A stretch of 64,000 nt of DNA from Bacteroidales bacterium (GTDB taxonomy: Bacteria > Bacteroidota > Bacteroidia > Bacteroidales > Tenuifilaceae), in the NCBI GenBank assembly GCA_013141385.1, contig JABFRB010000002.1, positions 62,001-126,000 on the forward strand, in the 5' to 3' direction. The notes beneath the pieces are model-generated. The model saw only the letters and a program-made list of their open reading frames with translations, ran no database searches and was not told the DNA's origin. Positions 43,549 to 51,069 of the stretch are shown here, one piece after another (within the stretch, counting starts at the first letter, position 1; every line of letters begins with the position of its first letter). A program made the translations under genes and the position numbers.

Positions 43549-44631
43549 ATGGAAAAAACACTTAAGTATTTAGGTATCAGTTTTATAATACTGATATTTA
43601 TAGTTCCAATACTCTATTTAAGCACTAAATCAAAAAAGAGATTTGAGATATATAGCACAACCAATGCTGTAATTACCAATGTTGTAAAAAAGACAACTGT
43701 AACAGGCTCAGTAATACCTCGCAAGGAAATACAAATAGTTCCACAAGTGTCTGGGATTATAGAAAATATTTATGTTGAAGCAGGACAAGAGATTAAAAAA
43801 GGGGATTTAATCGCAAAGATTAAAATTATACCGAATATGTTACAACTTAGCGAGGCAGAATCACGCTTTGAAAAAGCTAAATTGATGTTAGATGATATTC
43901 AAAGAAAATTTGATCAACAAGAAGTTCTTTTCAATAAAAAAGTAATACCCGAAAACGATTATTTTCAAAGCAAAATAAGTCTTGAAAATGCTAAAGTTGA
44001 GCGAAATGTTGCTGAAAATAATCTTCAATTGATTAAGGAAGGTGTTGCTAAGAATGCATTGGTTGCAACAAATACACTTATAAGGTCAACTATTAATGGA
44101 ACAATACTCGATGTGCCAGTCAAAGAAGGTAATTCAGTAATTGAAACAAACACTTTTAATGCAGGAACAACAATAGCAACAGTAGCTGATTTGAATGATA
44201 TGATTTTCAAGGGCATGATAGATGAAACCGAAGTAGGAAAAATTAATAAAGGAATGCCAATAAAACTAATTATTGGAGCCATTGAAGGGGTTAAGTATGA
44301 TGCAATTATAGATTATATTTCGCCTAAGGGAGTTGAAGTTTATGGAAGCATTCTTTTCGAAATTAGAGCAAAAGTAAAACTTGCAAATAAGTTTTTTATG
44401 CGGGCAGGTTATAGTACAAATGCAGAAATAGAAATGGAACGAAAAGACAGTGTTATTGCTATTAATGAGAGCCTTTTACAGTACGATAACGACTCTACCT
44501 TTGTTGAAATTGAAACAGCCCCACAAAATTTTAGAAAAAGGTATCTTAAAGTTGGAATAAGTGATGGTGTGAAAATAGAAATTCTAGGAGGACTTAAGTT
44601 AGAGGATAAAATAAAAATTTCAAGTAAATAA
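43549..44631 (+). CDS. Periplasmic adaptor (HlyD/RND-MacA type) protein
   Basis: 360 aa with a single N-terminal membrane anchor (about 5-25) and the MFP layout: barrel-sandwich/lipoyl half (V-P-Q-V-S-G-I-I-E-N-I-Y-V-E-A-G-Q-E-I-K-K-G), coiled-coil hairpin (about 100-160, S-E-A-E-S-R-F-E-K-A-K-L-M-L), second half with I-R-S-T-I-N-G-T-I-L-D-V-P-V-K-E-G, then beta-barrel and membrane-proximal domains. It bridges the two permeases to an outer-membrane TolC-like channel, which is not encoded in this window. End of the 40313-44631 operon; a terminator follows at 44704. Confidence 0.93.
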   Translation: MEKTLKYLGISFIILIFIVPILYLSTKSKKRFEIYSTTNAVITNVVKKTTVTGSVIPRKEIQIVPQVSGIIENIYVEAGQEIKKGDLIAKIKIIPNMLQLSEAESRFEKAKLMLDDIQRKFDQQEVLFNKKVIPENDYFQSKISLENAKVERNVAENNLQLIKEGVAKNALVATNTLIRSTINGTILDVPVKEGNSVIETNTFNAGTTIATVADLNDMIFKGMIDETEVGKINKGMPIKLIIGAIEGVKYDAIIDYISPKGVEVYGSILFEIRAKVKLANKFFMRAGYSTNAEIEMERKDSVIAINESLLQYDNDSTFVEIETAPQNFRKRYLKVGISDGVKIEILGGLKLEDKIKISSK

Positions 44632-44703
44632 ACGCATAATTGATTTAAGTTATTAAAAATAACTCATTGTGCAATTAGATATTTCACAATGCTATAAACA
44701 AGT

Positions 44704-44733
44704 AATGAGTGAGTTTTGCAATACTCACTCATT
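44704..44733. terminator. Bidirectional terminator hairpin
   Basis: AATGAGTGAG (44704-44713) and CTCACTCATT (44724-44733) form a perfect 10-base stem with a 10-base loop. It lies between the adaptor gene and the convergent methyltransferase gene; its right arm overlaps one base of the latter's stop codon. Confidence 0.8.
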
Positions 44734-45602
44734 TAACAAATGGTTAACCAGAATGAACCACCGTGCCTTTCAACATTATCCAGATTTTTATGATTCCAAA
44801 TAGGTTCCAGAATTGTTCTTAATTCCTTATCTTCACTTATAAAGTAATTAGGTAGTAAAGGTTTGTATTTTTTGCTATTCGCTAATAAATACATCGCAAG
44901 GCCATATTGCTCCGAATAAAACCTATCACACATAAATTGTGGATAATCGAATGGTAGGTATATATCATGAATATGTACAATAACCCCTTTTGGAATATTT
45001 GGTAAAACATCTAAATAAAAAACCAGCGAATCGGAATTTGGTAAAATTCGATGGGAGTTATCAATAAAGAGAATATCATTTTCTTTTAGGGAGAAAATAT
45101 AATCAAAGTTTATGTTCTCAAAAGGTTCACGAATAATTTTAGTTGCAAGCTGATCTATTTCTGCCCGAGGAGCAGGGTCAATTGAGATAATGTTTGTATT
45201 CAACCCATTATCCTTTATTGCTTTGTAAGCAACCTTTGTAGAAAAACCAGAACCAACCTCAACGTACGTTTGGGGTTTAAATTTTGAGATTATTGTATAA
45301 ATCCCAACGATATCTAAACCGGGTAAAAATTTATTATTATAAACAGGTTTGGAGTTATCACTTTCCTCATCCATCTTTTTAAACGACTGAAAAACCTCTT
45401 TATACTTTACTGCCTCGTTTAATAGTTCAACATACAACGAACGATTTTCATTTATTATCCCATAAAGCAGATTATGTGCGGGTAGTCCATGCCCATACCT
45501 TGGTTTAAGGGTTACTTTATAGTCTAAAAATAGATTTTGAAACTTTGGAGAAAAAAACCTATAGATATCCTTAATTTTCATGCCCAATAGTTTTAATTTC
45601 AT
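44733..45602 (-). CDS. Class I SAM-dependent methyltransferase
   Basis: About 289 aa. The SAM-binding motif I is Y-V-E-V-G-S-G-F-S-T-K-V near 122-133, followed by I-I-S-I-D-P-A-P-R-A near 150, and I-L-F-I-D-N-S-H-R near 180 with the acidic/His pattern of class I enzymes acting on small or glycan substrates. The C-terminus has H-I-H-D-I-Y-L-P-F-D-Y-P, also typical of this family. The substrate is unknown. Starts at TTG 45623, ATG 45602 and ATG 45581 are possible; ATG 45602 is my choice. It is convergent with the MacAB operon and probably not part of it. Confidence 0.85.
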   Translation of the reverse strand: MKLKLLGMKIKDIYRFFSPKFQNLFLDYKVTLKPRYGHGLPAHNLLYGIINENRSLYVELLNEAVKYKEVFQSFKKMDEESDNSKPVYNNKFLPGLDIVGIYTIISKFKPQTYVEVGSGFSTKVAYKAIKDNGLNTNIISIDPAPRAEIDQLATKIIREPFENINFDYIFSLKENDILFIDNSHRILPNSDSLVFYLDVLPNIPKGVIVHIHDIYLPFDYPQFMCDRFYSEQYGLAMYLLANSKKYKPLLPNYFISEDKELRTILEPIWNHKNLDNVERHGGSFWLTIC

Positions 45603-45716
45603 TACCAATAGAAACGTTGACAATATAAATCCCGCACTAAAATTACTACAATTAATTTCAATTCATTCATTAGGTCAATTTTCCCATGTTTGCAATTCTA
45701 TTTCATGCAAATCCTT

Positions 45717-45839
45717 ATGAAGTATCAGCTCGAAGGTCGTTACCCAGAATACTATCCTAAAGCCCCATCATCCGAGAAAATAAATAATTATCTTTGTCAA
45801 ACAAAAGATTTACTACAATGCTTCAGCAGGATGCTATAA
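45717..45839 (+). pseudogene. HEPN-domain toxin remnant (C-terminal fragment)
   Basis: An in-frame 40-codon segment ends 4 bases after the second codon region of the MNT gene, reading M-K-Y-Q-L-E-G-R-Y-P-E-Y-Y-P-K-A-P-S-S-E then L-C-Q-T-K-D-L-L. This resembles the C-terminal end of HEPN-domain proteins (R-Y-P-E/D-Y-x-x-x followed by a helix). The frame remains open upstream without HEPN similarity, and there is no intact HEPN gene. It overlaps the start of the nucleotidyltransferase gene, the usual layout of HEPN-MNT pairs. Confidence 0.55.
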
Positions 45840-46135
45840 AAATAGTTCGCCAGTACGTTGCAAACCTTAATAACGGAGGAGTTGCAATATTTAAGGCGTA
45901 TTTGTTTGGCAGCTATGCTCGAAACCAAGCAAGTGAAAGTAGCGATATTGATGTTCTGCTAGTATCTGATATTTTCGACACTGATGATGATGCAATTTTA
46001 TCAAAGCCATGGTCGCCAAAATACCGAAACGATTATAGAATTGAACCCATTGCAATTAGTCGCAAACAATTTTTTATTGATGACAGTTCTATTATTTTAG
46101 AGATGGTTCGTAAAGAAGGTCTGGAGATAAGTTAA
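45818..46135 (+). CDS. MNT-type minimal nucleotidyltransferase (antitoxin-like)
   Basis: 105 aa. The nucleotidyltransferase signature is G-S-Y-A-R-N-Q-A-S-E-S-S-D-I-D-V-L-L: the G-S motif followed by D-x-D, which binds two metal ions. MNT proteins pair with HEPN RNases as toxin-antitoxin modules and may adenylylate the partner to silence it. The partner HEPN gene upstream is reduced to a C-terminal remnant. An upstream TTG at 45794 would add eight residues, but the ATG at 45818 is preferred. Confidence 0.85.
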   Translation: MLQQDAIKIVRQYVANLNNGGVAIFKAYLFGSYARNQASESSDIDVLLVSDIFDTDDDAILSKPWSPKYRNDYRIEPIAISRKQFFIDDSSIILEMVRKEGLEIS

Positions 46136-46635
46136 TCTATTTTTAACCAGTCGAATATATACTGCCTTTGCTCTCATATTTTGTTAACAATTCTCAAGCC
46201 ATTCCCCCAAAGCCCCAAACCACCCAATCCTAAACCCACACCCTTGGATTCCACCAAACACATTACACCCTTAGCAAACCCTCATTCCTCCAAAACTATC
46301 CCACCATCATAACAATTCAGCAACCCACACCTGCAAGGATATAAGGGGATGGGCATAATAGGGTAAACATAAAACCTTGGTATCGCAATTTGCGATATCA
46401 TATTAAGTGTAATCCCCTCAGCTATGCCTAAGATTCAAACGATTCTTTCTTATATCCTATCGAACCGAATATGATATTAGGCTCTTTTTGTTATTTGTGT
46501 TTGAAATCCAGCAAAATAGCAACCTTTACTTTTCCTATCAATAAAATAAGATTGCCTTTCTTCTCACAATAGTTAATTTTATCCCCGAACCAAATACCAA
46601 TTCAACGGTTCTATTAGCAACTATTTATAAAACCA
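46136..46635. other. 500-base gene-free region with a pyrimidine-rich stretch
   Basis: Bases about 46190-46330 are unusually rich in C and A with few G (CCC runs). No ORF with coding character is seen. Within it is ATCGCAATTTGCGAT (46382-46396), a 7-1-7 inverted repeat, whose close copy is at 48707-48721; AATATGATAT (near 46466) and ATATCATATT (near 46395) are a further inverted pair. Confidence 0.45.
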
Positions 46636-47037
46636 ATGAAGTTCGATTCATCAATTAAAATTAAATCGCTTTATCAGCTATATGAGATTTTGCCCGAGGA
46701 TGAGAGGATAATTGTGGATGTGCTAAGGCAAATTGTTAAAGAGAACTTGCCCTCAAATTGTAAGGAGAAGATTTCATATAATGTTCCATTTTTTTATGGT
46801 AGGAGAGGGATTTGTATTATTTGGCCTTCAACAATTCCAAGGGGAGGGGTTAAGAGTGGCGTTCTATTGGGATTTTGGTATGGAAACAGACTTATAGATA
46901 TTGATAATTACCTTACGCATGGAACGAACAAGCAAATCTTTTACAAGATCTACAATTCAGTGGATGAAATTGATGAAGAAGCAATAGTAAAACTCCTGCG
47001 AGAGGCTGTTAAACTAGATTTCCGCAAAGTTAAATGA
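46636..47037 (+). CDS. DUF1801 domain-containing protein
   Basis: 133 aa, consistent with the DUF1801 fold (YdhG-like): an N-terminal helix pair, K-E-K-I-S-Y-N-V-P-F-F-Y-G-R-R-G around 43-58, V-L-L-G-F-W-Y-G-N near 75-83 and D-Y/N-L-T-H-G-T-N-K near 91-98. Its members are small, soluble and uncharacterised, sometimes linked to iron or stress responses. No operon partner is visible. Confidence 0.85.
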   Translation: MKFDSSIKIKSLYQLYEILPEDERIIVDVLRQIVKENLPSNCKEKISYNVPFFYGRRGICIIWPSTIPRGGVKSGVLLGFWYGNRLIDIDNYLTHGTNKQIFYKIYNSVDEIDEEAIVKLLREAVKLDFRKVK

Positions 47038-47051
47038 CGATTTATGGCTGA

Positions 47052-47420
47052 TTATTTTGACACACTCTTCCATTCAACCATAGCTTGAGTAAGTTTTGAG
47101 GATATCCTCGCGTAATTGCCACCATAAGCAATCATCTTTTCGGCCTCTGCTTTTTTACCATTTACAGCCAACTCAACCACGTGGGCAGCAGCTTTATGAA
47201 ACTCTGCATGAAGTTCTTTCACGGTTTTATAATGATTCGATGATTTATCAAAAGATGAAAGCGTTGAACCGTAAAGCCATTTTCCGAAAGCGCATTGGTT
47301 ATCCTGACGTATGGTTTCTATATCGGTATCAATTTTTCCCGATTCAATGGTGTTTATTAGTCGGGTTTTCCAAAACCCGTGAGCACCAATTGCCTTATCA
47401 AGTTCCTCAATATTTGCCAT
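47052..47420 (-). CDS. CZB-domain zinc-binding protein
   Basis: 122 aa, a stand-alone chemoreceptor zinc-binding (CZB) domain: H-x-x-W-K near the N-terminus (His14), C-A-F-G-K-W-L-Y-G near 43-51 (Cys ligand), H-A-E-F-H near 72-76 (two His ligands). In other bacteria CZB domains sense zinc or hypochlorous acid and signal to chemotaxis or diguanylate cyclases. With no partner domain here it probably acts by protein contact. Convergent with DUF1801 (14 bases). Confidence 0.9.
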   Translation of the reverse strand: MANIEELDKAIGAHGFWKTRLINTIESGKIDTDIETIRQDNQCAFGKWLYGSTLSSFDKSSNHYKTVKELHAEFHKAAAHVVELAVNGKKAEAEKMIAYGGNYARISSKLTQAMVEWKSVSK

Positions 47421-47538
47421 TGTACACCTCCTTTTTTAGCTGTTATTATTTTTAACTTCTAAAATGAAAGCAGTTTCTTATGAAGAACAGAACAAACTAA
47501 CTAAAAAATAGTTCAAAATGCTGAATAATTACTATTTA

Positions 47539-48576
47539 TTATCCGTTTATTCTCAAAATCGAGCAACCATTTCTTATTCGCCAAAGACCACCACCATAGC
47601 CTGTTAAACTTCCATCCTCACCAATTACTCTGTGGCATGGAATTAAAATCGAAATCCGATTCATCCCATTAGCACCTGCTACAGCCCTTATAGCATCTGG
47701 TCTATTCAGCATTATTGATTGTTGTTTATACGATCGGGTTGTACCGTAAGGAATAGTCTTAAGTAATTCCCAAACCTGTTGCTGAAACTCTGTTCCGGGC
47801 GTTGCTAGGGGAACTGAAAATATTTTTCGTTTCCCATCAAAGTATTCCGCTAATTGCTGGTTAAGCAAATCGAAGTGTTTATGGTGACCCTGAATTAAGT
47901 CGGCATTAAATATTTTTGATAACGATTTAAGCTCCGTTTCGAGCATCTTCCTATCTGTAAACTCCAAAAGGCAAATTCCCTGCTCAACTGCGCCTGCATA
48001 CATAATGCCCAGCGGGGTTTCGATTCGTGTGATATTTATAATCTGCTTATTTTTACTATTGGATGGCGATACTCCAAAAATTGATTTAAACGAATCGTTG
48101 AAACCACTCAGGGATTCATATCCAGAATCGAATGCCACAGCGGTTATTGATTCTCCGTTTTGTATTTTTTTGAAAGCGGAATTAATACGAAACATCCTTT
48201 GGTAGGCGTGGAAGGTAATGCCATGATTTTTCAGAAACCATCGCCGTAGTTTGCTTGGTTCAACGCCTTTTTGGGTTAAATCCCAATCGGAAAACTTCTT
48301 GGATGGATCTGAATTCAGCTCATTAAGAATATCTTTTATATAATCTGGCGTTTCGCCTAGTTTTTCCAATGGTGTACAAACCTTGCAGGGTCTATAGCCA
48401 CTAAGAATGGCCTCCTTGGTGGTTTTATAGAATTCAACATTCTCCTTTTTGGGCTTTCGGGCGGTGCATGTAGGGCGACAAAAAATACCGGTAGTTTTTA
48501 CTGCTACAATAAAAGATCCTTCAAACGATGAATCCTTTTCTACAAGCGCTTTATACATTATATCCTCTGTAAGCAT
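47539..48576 (-). CDS. ada: Ada-type bifunctional DNA methyltransferase/AraC regulator
   Basis: 345 aa. Residues 1-80 are the Ada zinc-binding domain: F-C-R-P-T-C and C-K-V-C supply the four cysteines, one of which accepts methyl groups from phosphotriesters. An AraC-type HTH lies about 85-180 (A-V-A-F-D-S-G-Y-E-S-L-S-G-F). The C-terminal O6-methylguanine transferase domain has the active-site I-P-C-H-R-V-I-G near 310-318 and the R-A-V-A-G-A-N-G-M-N segment. It repairs alkylated DNA and, when methylated, activates an adaptive response. Two starts are possible: 48576 and the internal ATG (M-Y-K-A-L) six codons in. Confidence 0.95.
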   Translation of the reverse strand: MLTEDIMYKALVEKDSSFEGSFIVAVKTTGIFCRPTCTARKPKKENVEFYKTTKEAILSGYRPCKVCTPLEKLGETPDYIKDILNELNSDPSKKFSDWDLTQKGVEPSKLRRWFLKNHGITFHAYQRMFRINSAFKKIQNGESITAVAFDSGYESLSGFNDSFKSIFGVSPSNSKNKQIINITRIETPLGIMYAGAVEQGICLLEFTDRKMLETELKSLSKIFNADLIQGHHKHFDLLNQQLAEYFDGKRKIFSVPLATPGTEFQQQVWELLKTIPYGTTRSYKQQSIMLNRPDAIRAVAGANGMNRISILIPCHRVIGEDGSLTGYGGGLWRIRNGCSILRING

Positions 48577-49113
48577 AATCGATATTTATAACGCAAAGGT
48601 AAATTATCTTGAGTAGGCTAACTACCGAAAATTTGACAAGTAATTTTTAAATATTAGAATCGCTTATGTGCATAAATCACAATTAGGAATTATTTAAAAT
48701 TCTTTTATCGCAGTTTGCGATATTTATTTGTTAATGTTACGGGATTTGAGGATTGCAAAGAAACTACATAGGGCAAAAACATAAGAAAGTTTTTTAGGTG
48801 AATAATAATTGAAACTAATTTAGATTATCATCCTAATTTTCAGAAAAAAATTATCATAAAACAACACTTTTAGAGTTATACAAGAAAGATTGAAAGGAAT
48901 AAGTAGAAAGATGGTTGGCAACATGGGAAATGTTAAATTTTATAAACAAACGTTAAAAATTAAACCATTTTCATAAAAAACTATCAGAATAGTTGTAACT
49001 TTAATAATAGTTGAGGGTACTTATTTTAAAGTAAACATGCATAATCACTTTAATAAATCAAATATGATATCGATTATTTATGCAAAATAAGGGATGAATA
49101 GAACAGCCAACAC
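48577..49113. other. 537-base gene-free region before the IS/MITE block
   Basis: No coding region is seen. It includes ATCGCAGTTTGCGAT (48707-48721), a near-copy of the palindrome at 46382. The rest is AT-rich with no recognisable structure. Confidence 0.45.
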
Positions 49114-49134
49114 AATCAATAACTCCGCCTTTTA

Positions 49135-50813
49135 GAGGCTGTGTGAAAATACAATAACTACCATGACGAATTGAAAAAATGATAAAAATACATAAAACGA
49201 TTTGGGAATTACCTCATAAATTACTATATTTAAGGCAGTTAAGTTCCACGTGAAACAATTTTACAATGGATTTGCACTGTAAACAACCGAAAAACCGAAA
49301 CGAACTTTTACTTTACCCCCATGTCGAGCAGTGGGTGAGCGAAGACAATCCTGTGCGGTTGATCGATAAGGTGGTAGACCTGTTCGTCAAGGAAAATATC
49401 GAAAACATGATCTGTAAGGGTCAGCATGACCAAGGGTGTACCAGCTATGGGCCAGGCAGCATGCTAAAGCTCCTGTTGTACGGGTATTTTAACTGGATAT
49501 CTGGCAGCAGGCGCATAGAAAAGGAAACCTACAGGAACATTGAAGTGATATGGTTGTTGGGCGACCTCAAACCCGACCATTGGACCATTTGCAATTTCAG
49601 GAAGGAAAACAAAGACTTGATCCGCTCGGCGGCCATTGAATTTAGGAGGTTTTTGATGGCCAATGGCTACATCGAAGGCAAGAGGATCATTTTCGACGGG
49701 AGTAAAATGAAAGCCTACGCAAAGCGGGGAATGTATTGCGAGAAAAGCCTGAACGCCCGGATAACCAAGATTGAAGAGCAGCTGGACAAATACCTCGAAA
49801 ACTCAGATCAAACCGATGAATTGGAGGATAGGCTAGAGGCCGAGTCCAAAGAAAACGAAGACCTAAAAGCCAGAATCAAGGAGCTTGAAGAAGAAAAAGC
49901 AAAATTGGGGAAGCTAAAAGGCCAGCTAAAAAAGTTGGACAGGAACTACATCTCGCCAACCGACCCCGATGCCCCGCTGATGAAAAGCAGGGATGGGAAG
50001 ATGCCCTGCTACAATGTCCAAACGGGAGTGGATGCCAAACATCACATGATTATACTGGCCGAGGCCACAGCCGAACCTGTCGACACGGGGTTGTTAATAG
50101 CCAATTTCCAGGACATCAAGTCCCAACTGGGATTGGAGCCCGATTCCGTGGAGGCAGACAAAGGCTATGCAGAGGTAAACCAGATCAAAGAGATCGAAGA
50201 AAACTCCCCTGCCAAATGCATTGTACCCTTACAGGAATCCAACTCAAAAAAGCAAGACCGATCCAATGGCATCGGCTTTGTATACGACCAAGAGAACGAT
50301 CAGTATACCTGTTCAAACAATAAAAAATTAAGGCTCTTCCAAACCAACTATAAACACCGTAACCAGCTCTATAATATTTATAAATGCAATGATTGCGGGG
50401 GGTGTCCCATCAGGGACAAATGCACAAAATCCAAAACTGGGCGGTCGATAAAAGTGAATACCCTCAACCAATGGATAGAAGGGTACAAGCAGCGGCTTTC
50501 AACCGCTGAAAATAGGGAAACAATAAAACAACGAAAGACTATCGTTGAACACCCCTATGGAACTATAAAAATGATAATGGGAAAATTCTGTTTTCTACTT
50601 CGTAAAAAGCACAAAGTACAAATAGAAGTAGACCTTTACTCAACGGTTTACAACTTAAAAAGGTTAATAGATATAGAAAACATGCAAGATTTGTTCAAAA
50701 AAGTAGAACAATACAATTGGAAGGTTGCATAAACCTCCTTGGCATTTTTTGAAAACTAATAAATATGACAGAATTGAATAAAAAACTGATGAAGTTTATT
50801 TTCACACAGCCTC
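49135..50813 (+). mobile_element. Complete IS1182-family insertion sequence
   Basis: 1679 bases with perfect 17-base terminal inverted repeats GAGGCTGTGTGAAAATA at the left and its reverse complement at the right, and TTTA on both sides (49131-49134, 50814-50817) as a probable 4-base target duplication. It holds one intact transposase. The element is visibly more GC-rich than the surrounding genome, in keeping with recent arrival. It sits in the palindromic arm of a MITE-like repeat, in line with the palindrome preference of this IS family. Confidence 0.88.
49266..50732 (+). CDS. IS1182-family transposase
   Basis: 488 aa, full length. The N-terminal part has the D-N-P-V-R-L-I-D-K-V-V-D and Y-G-P-G-S-M-L-K-L-L-L-Y-G-Y-F-N-W-I helices of IS1182 transposases; a charged coiled coil spans about 165-225; D-x-x-Y/K-G-Y-A (A-D-K-G-Y-A, about 298-303) and E-H-P-Y-G-T-I-K near 430 supply DDE catalytic residues, with the first Asp in F-D-G-S-K-M. 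A C-x-x-C-x-x-C-x4-C-type zinc cluster (C-N-D-C-G-G-C-P-I-R-D-K-C) is near 376-388. Frame and stop are undamaged, so it is probably active. Confidence 0.95.
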   Translation: MDLHCKQPKNRNELLLYPHVEQWVSEDNPVRLIDKVVDLFVKENIENMICKGQHDQGCTSYGPGSMLKLLLYGYFNWISGSRRIEKETYRNIEVIWLLGDLKPDHWTICNFRKENKDLIRSAAIEFRRFLMANGYIEGKRIIFDGSKMKAYAKRGMYCEKSLNARITKIEEQLDKYLENSDQTDELEDRLEAESKENEDLKARIKELEEEKAKLGKLKGQLKKLDRNYISPTDPDAPLMKSRDGKMPCYNVQTGVDAKHHMIILAEATAEPVDTGLLIANFQDIKSQLGLEPDSVEADKGYAEVNQIKEIEENSPAKCIVPLQESNSKKQDRSNGIGFVYDQENDQYTCSNNKKLRLFQTNYKHRNQLYNIYKCNDCGGCPIRDKCTKSKTGRSIKVNTLNQWIEGYKQRLSTAENRETIKQRKTIVEHPYGTIKMIMGKFCFLLRKKHKVQIEVDLYSTVYNLKRLIDIENMQDLFKKVEQYNWKVA

Positions 50814-51069
50814 TTTAAGGCGGAGTCAAAGGGAAAAAGGGTATTGGGCTTTAGCCCCAACATCAATTAGATTACAAATGACTGATTAAAATGGACTTAA
50901 TATTTGACATTTTTTAGAAGATTACTTAAAAGGGATAATCAAAATAAAGGGCTAAAGCCCATAGATTTTAATGATTACAGCCTCCGCCTTAAAAGGTGGA
51001 GTTATTGATTCAACCCTTAATTCACACTATTTATATAAGAATACATTCAAAATCTGAAAACCAACATCT

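Larger units (their letters stand above)
49114..51010. mobile_element. MITE-like repeat interrupted by an IS1182-family insertion
   Basis: If the IS (49135-50813) is removed, the flanks join into AATCAATAACTCCGCCTTTT plus AAGGCGGAG, which matches the right end 50982-51010 (reverse complement) at 28 of 29 positions. Near-symmetric GGGCTTTAGCCC (50846-50857) and GGGCTAAAGCCC (50949-50960) lie inside. The element is thus an approximately 210-base non-coding palindromic repeat. Sequences of this type (CTCCGCC.. with GGGCTAAAGCCC) recur in Bacteroidota genomes, as I remember them. Confidence 0.65.

Noticed and set aside
46190-46330. C-rich, G-poor stretch as a possible coding region or structured RNA.
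   Set aside because: No long ORF in any frame, no strong hairpin, and no codon pattern; best left as unexplained intergenic sequence.
48577-49113. Short ORFs before the IS element, including one beginning M-V-G-N-M-G-N-V.
   Set aside because: About 20 codons, no similarity, low-complexity AT-rich context.
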